This document shows, piece by piece, positions 17,341 through 27,153 of a stretch of 64,000 nucleotides of DNA (its first letter is position 1; every line of letters starts with the position of its first letter). Both the position numbers and the translations under genes were made by a program. The notes under the pieces are model-generated. The model saw only the letters and a program-made list of their open reading frames with translations. It made no database searches and was not told where the DNA came from. Source of the stretch: Gilvimarinus polysaccharolyticus (GTDB lineage: Bacteria > Pseudomonadota > Gammaproteobacteria > Pseudomonadales > Cellvibrionaceae); assembly GCF_001187555.1 (NCBI RefSeq), contig NZ_LFIJ01000002.1, positions 497,920-561,919 on the forward strand, written 5' to 3'.

Positions 17341-18891
17341 TTATTTTATAGCTGGTGGTTCGGTAAATGTGTGGTATGGCGCAGGCGATGGCACTGTCCA
17401 CTCCAAACCTTCTGGGTTATCCCACACTTCATCAGTAGCTTTTTTGCCAGACAAAATGGTCGAGATAACGTTATACAAGAACACCAATTGAGCAGCGCCA
17501 AACAACACCGCGCCTACAGATGAAATCATATTCCAGTCAGCAAACATCATGTTGTAATCGGGAATTCGACGTGGCATACCCGCAAGACCCGAAAAGTGCA
17601 TCGGGAAAAAGGTAACGTTAAGGCCGATAAACGCCAACCAAAAATGTACCTTACCCATGGTTTCGTTGTACATCCGGCCGCTCCACTTAGGCAGCCAGTA
17701 GTAAACGCCCGCAGTGATCGAGAAGATCGCACCCGGCACCAGTACATAGTGAAAGTGAGCCACCACAAAGTAAGTATCGTGGTATTGGAAGTCGGCCGGT
17801 GCGATAGCGAGCATCACCCCAGAAAAACCACCAATGGTAAACAAAATAACAAACGCAATAGAGAACAACATGGGCGTTTCAAAGGTCATAGAACCTTTAA
17901 ACATGGTGGCCACCCAGTTGAATATCTTAACCCCAGTAGGCACCGAGATAAGCATGGTGGCCCACATAAAGAACAGCTCACCGGCGATTGGCATACCGAC
18001 CGTAAACATGTGGTGCGCCCAAACGACAAAGCTCAAAATAGCAATGGCGGCGGTGGCGTATACCATAGAGCTATAGCCAAACAGCGGCTTGCGCGCAAAG
18101 GTGGGGATGATCGCGCTGACGATACCAAACGCCGGCAAGATCATGATGTACACCTCAGGGTGACCAAAGAACCAGAACACGTGCTGGAACAATACCGGAT
18201 CACCACCACCGGCAGCATCAAAGAAGCTGGTGCCAAAGTGGATGTCCATCAGCATCATGGTAACCGCGCCGGCCAATACCGGCATTACGGCAATCAGCAA
18301 AAAGGCGGTAATTAACCACGTCCAAACAAACATCGGCATTTTCATCAACGTCATGCCAGGCGCGCGCATGTTCAAAATGGTGGCGATAATGTTGATCGCG
18401 CCCATGATCGAGCTAGCACCCATAATGTGAATAGCAAAGATGAAAAAAGTTACCGACGGCGGTGCGTAGGTGGTAGAAAGCGGTGCGTAAAAGGTCCAAC
18501 CAAAGTTGGGTGCACCACCGGTCATAAACAAGGTTGATGACAACATTGCAAAGGCGAACGGTAGGATCCAGAAGCTCCAGTTGTTCATCCGTGGCAAAGC
18601 CATATCCGGTGCGCCAATCATCAGCGGCACCATCCAGTTGGCAAGACCGACAAACGCCGGCATTACCGCACCAAACACCATCACCAAGCCGTGCATGGTG
18701 GTCATCTGGTTAAAGAAATTTGGCTCGACTATTTGCAAGCCAGGTTGGAACAGTTCGGCGCGAATCACCAGCGCGAATATGCCACCCAAAAAGAACATGG
18801 CAAAACTAAACCACAGGTACATGCTGCCAATATCTTTGTGGTTGGTGGTATACAACCAGCGCGTTAAACCTTTAGCGGGGCCGTGAGCCAT
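17341..18891 (-). CDS. ctaD: Cytochrome c oxidase subunit I
   Basis: Catalytic subunit of the aa3-type oxidase, reducing oxygen at the haem a3/CuB centre and pumping protons. 516 residues, twelve membrane helices. Haem and copper ligands are seen in MTTMHGLVMVFG, FWFFGHPEVYIMILPAFG, VWAHHMFTVG and VVAHFHYVLVPG. The GHPEVY glutamate marks an A-type oxidase. A strong ribosome site AGGAGGT precedes the ATG. Ten bases separate it from ctaC. Confidence 0.98.
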   Translation of the reverse strand: MAHGPAKGLTRWLYTTNHKDIGSMYLWFSFAMFFLGGIFALVIRAELFQPGLQIVEPNFFNQMTTMHGLVMVFGAVMPAFVGLANWMVPLMIGAPDMALPRMNNWSFWILPFAFAMLSSTLFMTGGAPNFGWTFYAPLSTTYAPPSVTFFIFAIHIMGASSIMGAINIIATILNMRAPGMTLMKMPMFVWTWLITAFLLIAVMPVLAGAVTMMLMDIHFGTSFFDAAGGGDPVLFQHVFWFFGHPEVYIMILPAFGIVSAIIPTFARKPLFGYSSMVYATAAIAILSFVVWAHHMFTVGMPIAGELFFMWATMLISVPTGVKIFNWVATMFKGSMTFETPMLFSIAFVILFTIGGFSGVMLAIAPADFQYHDTYFVVAHFHYVLVPGAIFSITAGVYYWLPKWSGRMYNETMGKVHFWLAFIGLNVTFFPMHFSGLAGMPRRIPDYNMMFADWNMISSVGAVLFGAAQLVFLYNVISTILSGKKATDEVWDNPEGLEWTVPSPAPYHTFTEPPAIK

Positions 18892-18901
18892 TGTCTACCT
18901 C

Positions 18902-20047
18902 CTATTTGCCTTGTTTATGGTTATAAATATCAATTGGTTGAGCTAGGTCGCCCATATTGTTATCCCAAGCAGTACGCTCATAAGTAACAACGGCGGCGAT
19001 GTCTACTTCGGACAATTGCTCACCAAAGGCTTGCATCGCGGTGCCGGCAACGCCGTTGACGACTACATCAATGTGATGGTTTATATCACCGAGCGCTACG
19101 GGGCTATCTTTCAGGGCCGGAAAGACACCTGGAACACCCTGACCGCCAGCCAAATGACAAGCGGCGCAAGAGCGGCTGTAAACCTCTTCGCCCTTAGCGT
19201 AAAGCTCATCAAAGGTAAAAGGTTTTTCGGTTAGTTCGGCAATGGCAGCGGCAGCGGCTTTTTTCTCGGCAAGCCAAGCTTGATAATCGGCTTCGGACTT
19301 GGCCTCGACCACGACAGGCATAAAGCCATGATCTTTACCACATAGCTCGGCACACTGGCCACGGTAGATGCCGGGCTCGGTAATCACCGCCCAAGCGTCA
19401 TTAATAAAACCCGGAATGGCGTCGCGCTTAACCGCAAACGCTGGTACCCACCAGCTGTGAATCACATCATTGGCGGTAACCAAAAAACGAATCTTCTTAT
19501 TAACTGGCAACACCAACGGCTCATCTACCTCGAGTAGATAGTTAACGCCTTTACTAGCATGACCTTCAATTTGATCGGTGGGGGTCGTAAGTTTGCTGAA
19601 GAAACTTACATCTTCACCCAAGATTTCATACTTCCAGCTCCACTGATAGCCGGTAATCAAAACATCAACTTCGGATTTTTCCGTGTCGTAGAGATCAATC
19701 AGTGTTTTAGAGGCAGGTATGCCCATCATGATAAGAATAGCGAAAGGAATTGCCGTCCAGAGAAGCTCAAGCAATGTACTCTCGTGAAAGTTTGCCGGTT
19801 TTACGCCGCGTGATTTGCGATGTAAAAACATGCTAACAAACATGATACCGAACACGACCACGCCGATCGCGACACACCACCAGAATATTTGCATATGCAA
19901 ACTGTAAACATTCTGACTAATCGGTGTTACACCCGGTGTCATATTAAACTTCCACCGCTCAACTTCTTCTGCTAGTGCGCCACCTGCCGCAAGCAAACAG
20001 GTGAAACCGAGCATCCAGGCGCAAAGCCTACGTGCTGTTTTCAACAT
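18902..20047 (-). CDS. ctaC: Cytochrome c oxidase subunit II with C-terminal cytochrome c domain
   Basis: Accepts electrons from cytochrome c and passes them through CuA to subunit I. 381 residues: signal peptide (about 1-26), two membrane helices, cupredoxin domain with QWSWKYEI and the CuA site CAELCGKDHGFMPVVV, then an extra c-type cytochrome domain with CAACH (Cys294, Cys297, His298). Such a fused haem domain defines the caa3-like form found in Pseudomonas and relatives. It is the first gene of the cluster, with GGAG upstream of its ATG. Confidence 0.97.
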   Translation of the reverse strand: MLKTARRLCAWMLGFTCLLAAGGALAEEVERWKFNMTPGVTPISQNVYSLHMQIFWWCVAIGVVVFGIMFVSMFLHRKSRGVKPANFHESTLLELLWTAIPFAILIMMGIPASKTLIDLYDTEKSEVDVLITGYQWSWKYEILGEDVSFFSKLTTPTDQIEGHASKGVNYLLEVDEPLVLPVNKKIRFLVTANDVIHSWWVPAFAVKRDAIPGFINDAWAVITEPGIYRGQCAELCGKDHGFMPVVVEAKSEADYQAWLAEKKAAAAAIAELTEKPFTFDELYAKGEEVYSRSCAACHLAGGQGVPGVFPALKDSPVALGDINHHIDVVVNGVAGTAMQAFGEQLSEVDIAAVVTYERTAWDNNMGDLAQPIDIYNHKQGK

Positions 20048-20472
20048 TGCCCATCTTCTCCGTTAACTGTTTCGTTATGCTTAATATTTATTGTTTTACG
20101 GTCGACCTGCATAACCTAGGCTTTTGGCCTTGGTGTTCAAGCCTGCATCACTTTGTCGCTGACGACACACTGAAACCTTAAAACGCACTCAAGTTATTGT
20201 TAAATTACGCGCGCAATCTTTGTCACACTTGCCTGCAAGCAAGCGGGATTTGCTCCGTTAGCTTATTGGATACCAACAAAAATCCGGAGGGATACTACTT
20301 ATAAACTGCGGCAAATCGTCGCAATCATGGCGTCAATGTGGCCACAACGCTGCAAAAAAGTCAATAAATTTGTCGTACTTATGGCGCCCTGATAGCGCCA
20401 CACAAGCGCACCTAAACGGCTTGCCGTGCAGCCTATAGGGTACTTTAAGGCGCAACCGCGTATGATTCGATC
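20048..20472. other. Divergent intergenic region ctaC / MATE gene
   Basis: 425 bases between divergently transcribed genes, so it should hold the promoter of the whole oxidase cluster and that of the transporter. I see no convincing promoter boxes, hairpin or small gene in it. Confidence 0.5.
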
Positions 20473-21819
20473 ATGACTCACTCTAACGCTTACCCCAAGC
20501 CTTCGCGCGGACGCCTACGGGGTATATGGCCGCTGGTTTGGCCTATTATGCTCAGCAATCTTTGCGTACCGCTGCTGGGCGCTGTCGACACCGCGATTCT
20601 AGGCCACTTGGATACCTCTCGTTTTTTGGGCGCCGTTGCCATCGGTGCAAGCTTGGTATCGCTGCTGTATTGGTCGTTTGGGTTTTTACGCATGGGCACT
20701 ACCAGTTTGGTGTCTCGTGCGGTGGGCGCCGCGGATCAAACCGAGGCCACCTTACTGTGGCTACGCTCGGCCGTATTGGCGCTCGCGCTTGCCGTCTGCC
20801 TGCTATTACTCAAGCCTTGGCTGATTGAGCTGGGCTTATATTTGATGCGGCCAGAGTCCGGCGTTGCCAGCCTAGCCGCGAGCTACTGTGCCATACGGCT
20901 ACTCAGCGCTCCTGCCACGCTACTCAACTACACCCTCATTGGTTGGTTTATCGGCCAACAAGACACTCGTCGCCCGCTGCTATTGGTGCTGATGGCCAAC
21001 GGGGTGAATTTACTACTCGATGTGGTATTGATTATCGGCCTAGAGATGAACAGTGACGGCGCCGCGTGGGCCTCGGTAATTGCCGAATACTGCGCCCTAG
21101 CTGTGGGGCTTTATTTACTGGCCGCGAAAATCGACCCTGCCTGCGTTAGCGCGCATTGGCGCGCTTGCCTAACCTGCTGGCGTGACTACCTGCCACTATT
21201 ACAAGTTAACCGGCACTTATTTGTGCGCACTGCGTGTCTATTGGGTGTGTTTACGTTTTTTACCGCCCAAGGGGCGCAGATGAGCACCAATATTGTCGCG
21301 GCCAACGCCATTTTATTACAGTTTGTGCTGCTAACCTCTCATGCCTTAGACGGTTTTGCCCACGCCGCCGAGGCCTTATGCGGCAAAGCAGTAGGCGGCC
21401 ACAACCGCACTGAATTTGTCCGTGTTGTGCAAGGCACCACGGCACTTGCCCTACTTACAGCGCTGGCCATCAGCCTGCTATTTTGGCTGGGCCAAGACTA
21501 CTGGCTGGCGCTATTTACCGCCCTGCCTCAAGTGCTGGCACAAACCAAGCTGCAGTTTGGCTGGGTTATCGCCCTGCCACTGTTAACCGTATGGGCGTAT
21601 CAGCTCGATGGTGTCTTTTTAGGCTGCGGCGCTACCCGTGCGATGCAAAACACCATGCTGGCTTGCACCGCAGTGGTATTTTTTCCACTTTGGTGGATAA
21701 CCCAGCCGCTAGGTAACAGTGGGTTATGGCTGGCTTTTTGTGGCTTTAACCTTGCCCGCAGCTTAGCGATGGGGTTAGTTTTTGTGATATTGCAACGACA
21801 GCTAAAAAATAATGCTTAA
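20473..21819 (+). CDS. MATE family efflux transporter (DinF-like)
   Basis: Multidrug/organic-cation antiporter of the inner membrane, exporting substrate against H+ or Na+. 448 residues with twelve predicted helices in two six-helix halves; the first half opens with IWPLVWPIMLSNLCVPLLGAV and TAILGHLD, and GFLRMGTTSLVSRAVGA follows, typical of the DinF branch. No clear ribosome site precedes the ATG. The substrate cannot be told. No LexA box was noticed upstream. Confidence 0.9.
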   Translation: MTHSNAYPKPSRGRLRGIWPLVWPIMLSNLCVPLLGAVDTAILGHLDTSRFLGAVAIGASLVSLLYWSFGFLRMGTTSLVSRAVGAADQTEATLLWLRSAVLALALAVCLLLLKPWLIELGLYLMRPESGVASLAASYCAIRLLSAPATLLNYTLIGWFIGQQDTRRPLLLVLMANGVNLLLDVVLIIGLEMNSDGAAWASVIAEYCALAVGLYLLAAKIDPACVSAHWRACLTCWRDYLPLLQVNRHLFVRTACLLGVFTFFTAQGAQMSTNIVAANAILLQFVLLTSHALDGFAHAAEALCGKAVGGHNRTEFVRVVQGTTALALLTALAISLLFWLGQDYWLALFTALPQVLAQTKLQFGWVIALPLLTVWAYQLDGVFLGCGATRAMQNTMLACTAVVFFPLWWITQPLGNSGLWLAFCGFNLARSLAMGLVFVILQRQLKNNA

Positions 21820-21894
21820 TTTACGCGGCGGTGGCTTGCAAACGCCGCACTTTGTATTACTTTTAATAGTAGTTGTTTTACTACGGAATTATTA

Positions 21895-22611
21895 ATGCAT
21901 TCGCCGGTAATCCGCCCCAGCTTTAACCGCGATACGCTAGTCACACACATTAGCAATACCCGCGCCCTTATCGACGACCTCTGTGCTGATGCTAACGAGA
22001 CATCGGCACTGATTGCGCGCCTGCAAACTCGCAGCCACACACTGCACGATGCTATTACTATTCCAACCAATGTCGCGCCACTCTTGTTAGCCGATTTTGT
22101 CGTGCGCTATATCGAGCATGTACCCAATTACATTGAAGCTATGCACGCTGCTATCTCGCAGACGGACGTTAGCGGGCAGATCGAGCCACTGCTAAAAGTG
22201 GCGTTAAATTATTTTCTGCACCCCGGTGAACTCGCGCGCAGTCGCCACAGCGTACACGCATTACTCCCCGCAGCTTATCTCGCCCACCGTCTGCTCGAAG
22301 AACTTAACGACCGCTTTATTGCCTTTTGCGGCGCGCCATTAATTTCCATGGATACCACTCGAGCTAACCTTGTCAGCCACGAGCTCATTGGCGAAGCCTT
22401 TGCCACAGAGCTTGATCAAGCGGTGCTGTTTTCGGCCGAGTTATTATTTGCAAAATGCCACTTTAACAGTGCAGCATTTAAGCAATTTTTTCGGCGGCAC
22501 TGTGTCCACAAAAGCTCCGCTGAGCAAGCCCATTGGCCATGCTTGGCAGCGGGGCGTTTAGTATTTTTAGATTTCTCGGAGCGCCGTAATCGGGCAGGCT
22601 ATAAGGGCTAA
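21895..22611 (+). CDS. Conserved hypothetical protein, function unknown
   Basis: 238 residues, mostly helical, no signal peptide or membrane segment, so cytoplasmic. I recognise no domain. The sequence has normal composition, GGA upstream of the ATG, and stretches such as ADFVVRYIEHVPNYIEAMH and LLPAAYLAHRLLEELNDRF that suggest a helical bundle. It follows the MATE gene by 75 bases on the same strand and converges on the binding-protein gene, with only 50 bases between the stops. Confidence 0.7.
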   Translation: MHSPVIRPSFNRDTLVTHISNTRALIDDLCADANETSALIARLQTRSHTLHDAITIPTNVAPLLLADFVVRYIEHVPNYIEAMHAAISQTDVSGQIEPLLKVALNYFLHPGELARSRHSVHALLPAAYLAHRLLEELNDRFIAFCGAPLISMDTTRANLVSHELIGEAFATELDQAVLFSAELLFAKCHFNSAAFKQFFRRHCVHKSSAEQAHWPCLAAGRLVFLDFSERRNRAGYKG

Positions 22612-22661
22612 ATCAAACGTAAAAGACAGACCAAAAAACTCAAAACAGCCGAGCTATTGGT

Positions 22662-23468
22662 CTAGTAAGTGCTTAGCGACATGCTAGCGTCTTCTAGCAT
22701 GTAACGCTTTTGTATTGCTTGCCACAGCGCCAAATTCTTCTCATCTGCAAATGCGTTATCAAGCCGCGTTAATAATTCAGCGGTGTAATCTCGGCCAGGG
22801 TACAGAGCGAGATAAAACGGTTGCAGCGGCATGCATGATGCCTGACGTAACGTCGCCGCATTGCGCTGCTGCACTTGCGCATGCCAAAGCACCGCGCGCC
22901 GTTCGGCTAAAAATATATCAAACCGTCCTAACAACAACATATCCCACAGCCGACTCGTACTGTTTGCACCGCGCAGTGCAACAACTTGCGATTCATTGGC
23001 GCCGGCAATATAGCGGTTAATCAATTCCGTGTAGCCATATCCCTGCACTACTCCGAGTCGTTTATCTGCTAATGATTCTAAGCCTGTATATTGCCACTCA
23101 CTGCTGGGCTTGGTGTACATGCAATCTTGATAATACGATATTGGCGCACGCGTAAAACTCATGTTGGGAGCTTCGTCTATCGCGGCTGTTAACAGACCAT
23201 CAAAGGTGCCACGCTGGGCCTCCGCCACCGCTCGACTCCACGGTAAAAACGTCAGCTTAAGGGTAATGTTTTCGCGCGCCAACAACTCGGTAACGTATTC
23301 GACCACGATACCCGGCATGGTCGGCTGATTGGCGCAAGTGTATGGGCACCAATCAGTCAACGTTAAATGTATTGTATCGGGCAATTGCGCATAGGCCGTG
23401 CGAGCAAACAAAAACGTCAGTAATAAAAATCCGTAGAGCCGCACTTTGCGCCAACAGGTCCCGTCCAT
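22662..23468 (-). CDS. Periplasmic amino-acid-type binding protein (SBP_bac_3)
   Basis: 268 residues with a signal peptide (LYGFLLLTFLFARTAYA, cleavage near 27) and the fold of family 3 solute-binding proteins: DWCPYTC, PGIVVEYVTELL, TFLPWSRAVAEAQRGTFDGLL, LADKRLGVVQGYGY, and GRFDIFLAERRAV. No permease or ATPase gene is nearby. Stand-alone proteins of this kind in marine gammaproteobacteria often serve as sensors or orphan binding proteins. Its ATG follows the yheV stop codon directly (TAAATG), so it is probably cotranscribed with prlC-yheV. Confidence 0.82.
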   Translation of the reverse strand: MDGTCWRKVRLYGFLLLTFLFARTAYAQLPDTIHLTLTDWCPYTCANQPTMPGIVVEYVTELLARENITLKLTFLPWSRAVAEAQRGTFDGLLTAAIDEAPNMSFTRAPISYYQDCMYTKPSSEWQYTGLESLADKRLGVVQGYGYTELINRYIAGANESQVVALRGANSTSRLWDMLLLGRFDIFLAERRAVLWHAQVQQRNAATLRQASCMPLQPFYLALYPGRDYTAELLTRLDNAFADEKNLALWQAIQKRYMLEDASMSLSTY

Positions 23469-23723
23469 TTACCGAGGTCGCCCTGACGGCAGAGAGACAA
23501 TTTTTACCACTTGCTCATCATCCGCCTTGATGGTTTGATCACTGATGCGAGTGTCGGGTTCGCGCGCTTGCGGTGCAAAATGCATTTCATCGACAAAGCC
23601 ACACTCTACGCATTCACGAAAATCACGCTCTTCGCGAGAATAAACCACAATGGCATCGGCAGCCTCGCAGCGCGGACACACGGCGCCGGCGAGAAAACGC
23701 TTGATTGTGCTATAAGTACTCAT
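23469..23723 (-). CDS. yheV: YheV family zinc-ribbon protein (DUF2387)
   Basis: 84 residues with a four-cysteine zinc ribbon (CPRC at 16-19, CVEC at 38-41). The function is unknown. The gene is a known neighbour of prlC in gammaproteobacteria. Its ATG overlaps the prlC stop codon (ATGA), indicating coupled translation. Confidence 0.9.
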   Translation of the reverse strand: MSTYSTIKRFLAGAVCPRCEAADAIVVYSREERDFRECVECGFVDEMHFAPQAREPDTRISDQTIKADDEQVVKIVSLPSGRPR

Positions 23724-25810
23724 GATGCGCTCGGCAACAAGCCACTGTGACGCAATAGTGCATCGATGCTAGGCTCACGTCCGCGAAAACCGACAAACAA
23801 TTGCATCGGTTCACGCGAGCCGCCGCGCTGCAATATCTCTTGCAAAAAACGCTGCCCGGTAGCTGCATTAAAAATGCCTTCTTCCTCGAATGCCGAAAAT
23901 GCATCGGCCGATAACACCTCGGCCCACTTATAACTGTAATAGCCAGCGGCGTAACCACCAGCAAAAATATGGCTAAAACTATTCTCAAAATGATTGTAAG
24001 CCGGCGGCGTAATAACAGCTACCTGCTGCCGCACCTCATCTAACAACTCCGCAGCAGTTACAGGCTTGCTTGGGTTGTACTCGGCGTGCAAACGAAAATC
24101 AAACAATGAGAACTCCAGCTGCCGCATCATCTGCATACCCGACTGGAAGTTTTTAGCGGCTAACATTTTATCCAATAGCTCTTGGGGCAGTGGCTCACCG
24201 GTTTCATAGTGGCACGAGATCATGCCAATGACCTCGGCTTGCCAACACCAGTTTTCTAAAAACTGACTGGGCAGCTCTACCGCATCCCAAGCAACGCCGT
24301 TAATGCCGCTCACCGCCGCGATATCAATGGTGGTTAACATATGGTGCAGGCCGTGACCAAACTCGTGAAATAACGTGGTGACTTCGTCATGGGTTAACAG
24401 TGCCGGCGTGTTGCCCACCGGTGGCGTAAAGTTACAGGTTAAAAATGCCACCGGCTGCTGATAGCTGCCATCCTCTAATTTACGACGCACTCGACAATCG
24501 GCCATCCAAGCGCCACCGCGTTTGTGCTCGCGCGCAAAGATATCCAGGTAAAAACTGGCGATCTGCTGGCCATCTTTAAAAATATGATAGAACCGGACAT
24601 CGGGATGCCAACTGTCAAAGCTAGCGACGGGCAAAATATCAATACCAAACAACCGCGCTACTACCTCGAACATACCGCTAATAACTTTTTCGGCAGGGAA
24701 GTAAGGCCGCAGTTGCTCTTGCGAAATAGCGTATTGGTGCTGACGCAACTGCTCACCGTAGTAAGTCATATCCCACGCTTCTAAATTATCGCAGCCTTGC
24801 TCTCGGGCAAAGGCGGCCAACTCGGCATAATCTTTCTCGGCACGGGGGCGAGATTTTTCACCTAATTCGCTTAAAAAATCCAATACTTGCTCGGGGCTAA
24901 AGGCCATTTTACTCGCCAGCGAACGCTCGGCGAAATTGTCAAAACCCAACAGCCGCGACTGCTCATGACGCAGCGCTAAGGTCTCGGCAATAATACCCGT
25001 GTTATCCCATTCGGCAGCGCTACTGCCATCGGCTTTAACTCCGTCGCTGGAGGCCCGGGTCACAAACGCACGATACATTTGCTCACGCAGAGTACGATCA
25101 TCGGCGTACATCATCACCGCTAAATACGAGGGAAAATCTAGCGTTACTACATAGCCGCCCAAGGGCTCGCCGTTGTCGTGTTTTTTAATATCGCCGGCCT
25201 GCCGAGCCTGCTCTAAGGCCGACTCTGGCAACCCAGCTAGAGCATCGGCATTATCAAAATGCAGATACCAAGCGCCAGTGGCATCCAGTACATTATTTGA
25301 AAAAGTCGTCGACAGCTCGGACAAGCGCTGGGCAATAACGCCGTAACGCTTTTTATCATCGCCCTCAAGGCTAACCCCGCCTAAACAAAAATCGCGCAAT
25401 GCGTTATCGACGACTTTTTGCTGGGTACTGCTCAGGCGTTTGTAATCATCGCCATCGGCCAGCGCTTGGTAGGCTTGGTACAGCTCGCGGTTTTGCGACA
25501 TCTCGGTGCCGTATTCGGTCAACAATGCGATGCTGGTATTATAAGCGTCGCGCAATTCGGGGGTGTTGACCACGGCGTTTAAATGGCTCACGGGCGAAAA
25601 CGCTTGCTCTAGTCGATCACTCTCTGCCTCGAGTGGCGCCACTAAGGTTTTCCAAATGGGGGTTTCAAGTCCGGCCAGAAGCGCCTGTAAATGGCTACGA
25701 CCCTCGTCGACTAGCGTCTGCACTGCCGGCACCACATGCTCGGGTTTAATCTCGGCAAAAGGCGGCAAGGTATTGTGACGCAGTAGGGGATTATCGCTGG
25801 CTTGACTCAT
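23720..25810 (-). CDS. prlC: Oligopeptidase A (M3 metallopeptidase)
   Basis: Cytoplasmic zinc peptidase that degrades oligopeptides, including cleaved signal peptides. 696 residues, the usual length. The zinc site is HEFGHGLHHML (His482, Glu483, His486) with the third ligand region after ELPSQFLENW. Other family motifs are SFYLDIFAREHKRGGAWM and FSHIFAGGYAAGYYSY. GGAGGA lies a few bases before the ATG. It heads a prlC-yheV-binding protein run. Confidence 0.97.
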   Translation of the reverse strand: MSQASDNPLLRHNTLPPFAEIKPEHVVPAVQTLVDEGRSHLQALLAGLETPIWKTLVAPLEAESDRLEQAFSPVSHLNAVVNTPELRDAYNTSIALLTEYGTEMSQNRELYQAYQALADGDDYKRLSSTQQKVVDNALRDFCLGGVSLEGDDKKRYGVIAQRLSELSTTFSNNVLDATGAWYLHFDNADALAGLPESALEQARQAGDIKKHDNGEPLGGYVVTLDFPSYLAVMMYADDRTLREQMYRAFVTRASSDGVKADGSSAAEWDNTGIIAETLALRHEQSRLLGFDNFAERSLASKMAFSPEQVLDFLSELGEKSRPRAEKDYAELAAFAREQGCDNLEAWDMTYYGEQLRQHQYAISQEQLRPYFPAEKVISGMFEVVARLFGIDILPVASFDSWHPDVRFYHIFKDGQQIASFYLDIFAREHKRGGAWMADCRVRRKLEDGSYQQPVAFLTCNFTPPVGNTPALLTHDEVTTLFHEFGHGLHHMLTTIDIAAVSGINGVAWDAVELPSQFLENWCWQAEVIGMISCHYETGEPLPQELLDKMLAAKNFQSGMQMMRQLEFSLFDFRLHAEYNPSKPVTAAELLDEVRQQVAVITPPAYNHFENSFSHIFAGGYAAGYYSYKWAEVLSADAFSAFEEEGIFNAATGQRFLQEILQRGGSREPMQLFVGFRGREPSIDALLRHSGLLPSAS

Positions 25811-25916
25811 TTATCCTCCGGATCGAATCGGTTTTTGTCTCGGCGTGAGAATCGGTATGATACACCCAATCGGCCCACCATTCGCGGCGGGCAAGCCTTT
25901 CACGCAGGATTTTACT

Positions 25917-26474
25917 ATGAAAGATCAGCACTCCAAGGACGCGAATATCCGCCGTCACCTTGATCATACGCCAACTTTTGATGCCTCAGTTTACATCGAC
26001 CCCCGTGCACTGGTCATTGGCAACGTAACCCTTGGCAGCGATACATCGGTGTGGCCGTTTGCCGTTATTCGCGGCGATATGCACCGCATAATCATCGGCC
26101 AGCGCAGCAGCATTCAGGATGGTTCGGTGTTGCACATTACCCACGCAGGCCCGTTTAACGCTGAGGGCTTTCCCCTCACCATCGGCGATGACGTCACCGT
26201 AGGCCACAACGTTTGTTTACATGGCTGTACTATTGGCAACCGAGTTTTGATTGGCATTGGCTCCACCGTACTCGATGGCGTCATAGTTGAAGATGAGGTA
26301 GTCATAGGCGCGGGCACCTTGGTGCCACCGGGCAAGCGACTAGAATCTGGCTTTTTATATATGGGCTCACCCTGCAAGCAGGTACGACCTCTAAAAGAGC
26401 AAGAACGAGAATTTTTTTGTTATTCCGCAGGCAATTATGTCACGCTTAAAAATAACTATTTAACCGAGGCGTAA
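25917..26474 (+). CDS. Gamma-carbonic anhydrase family protein (YrdA-like)
   Basis: Left-handed beta-helix hexapeptide protein of 185 residues, probably a trimeric metalloenzyme; YrdA-type proteins are annotated as carbonic anhydrases though activity is often unproven. Motifs: SVWPFAVIRGDMHRIIIG, SIQDGSVLHITH, GDDVTVGHNVCLHGCTIG, with His residues at the metal positions. The frame is open from 25845, but ATG 25917 has AGGA upstream and matches family length. It is divergent from prlC and is followed four bases later by the FAH-family gene. Confidence 0.92.
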   Translation: MKDQHSKDANIRRHLDHTPTFDASVYIDPRALVIGNVTLGSDTSVWPFAVIRGDMHRIIIGQRSSIQDGSVLHITHAGPFNAEGFPLTIGDDVTVGHNVCLHGCTIGNRVLIGIGSTVLDGVIVEDEVVIGAGTLVPPGKRLESGFLYMGSPCKQVRPLKEQEREFFCYSAGNYVTLKNNYLTEA

Positions 26475-26478
26475 CACC

Positions 26479-27153
26479 ATGCCCACACTTGCCATTGCCG
26501 GTAGCAACACGCCAATGCCCGTTGCGCGCATTATTTGTATTGGCCGCAATTACCGCGAACACGCCCGCGAGATGGGCCACGACCCTGCCCGTGCGACACC
26601 CTTTTTCTTTTTTAAACCTACCAGCGCACTACTGCCGCAGGGACGTGAGTTCACTTGTCCATGGTATAGCCATCAAGTAGATCACGAAGTTGAGCTGGTG
26701 ATCGCTATCGACCGCAAGCTACAAAACGCAAATTTGAGTCAGGCGCAAGATGCAATATGCGGGTTTGCGGTGGGTTTGGATATGACTTGCCGCGATATTC
26801 AACGCGAAGCAAAAGCTCAGGGGCGCCCTTGGGAGCTAGCCAAAGGGTTTGATGGATCGGCCCCTTGCTCGGCCCTACAACCGGGGCGTTACGCTGATTT
26901 AAAGGCGACCGACACAATAAGCCTGAGCGTCAATGGCAAGATCACTCAACAGGCCAGTTGGCGCGATATGATTTGGGCCGTGCCGGAGCTAATTGTCGAA
27001 CTGTCGCGCTACACAACCCTAACCCCTGGCGACTTGCTGTTTACGGGCACTCCAGCGGGGGTTGGCCCGGTTGTACCCGGCGATATCTTAGAGGCAAAGC
27101 TCGATGACGTGTGCCACTTATCAGTTGTCGTAGCCAAGCCAGCCGCGCGCTAA
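26479..27153 (+). CDS. Fumarylacetoacetate hydrolase family protein (YcgM/FAHD1-like)
   Basis: 224-residue Mg2+-dependent hydrolase or decarboxylase of acylpyruvate or oxaloacetate type. Signatures: ICIGRNYREHAREMG, FFFKPTSALL, VDHEVELVIAI (metal-binding glutamates), DMTCRDIQREAKAQGRPWELAKGFD and LLFTGTPAGVGPV. It is the second gene of a two-gene unit with the carbonic-anhydrase-like gene. Its stop overlaps that of the convergent GGDEF/EAL gene. Confidence 0.92.
   Translation: MPTLAIAGSNTPMPVARIICIGRNYREHAREMGHDPARATPFFFFKPTSALLPQGREFTCPWYSHQVDHEVELVIAIDRKLQNANLSQAQDAICGFAVGLDMTCRDIQREAKAQGRPWELAKGFDGSAPCSALQPGRYADLKATDTISLSVNGKITQQASWRDMIWAVPELIVELSRYTTLTPGDLLFTGTPAGVGPVVPGDILEAKLDDVCHLSVVVAKPAAR

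Noticed and set aside
17596-18315. Open frame of 239 codons antisense to coxA
   Set aside because: It lies wholly within the well-supported subunit I gene, and its charged, His-rich translation resembles no protein. It is a shadow of the biased codon use of coxA.
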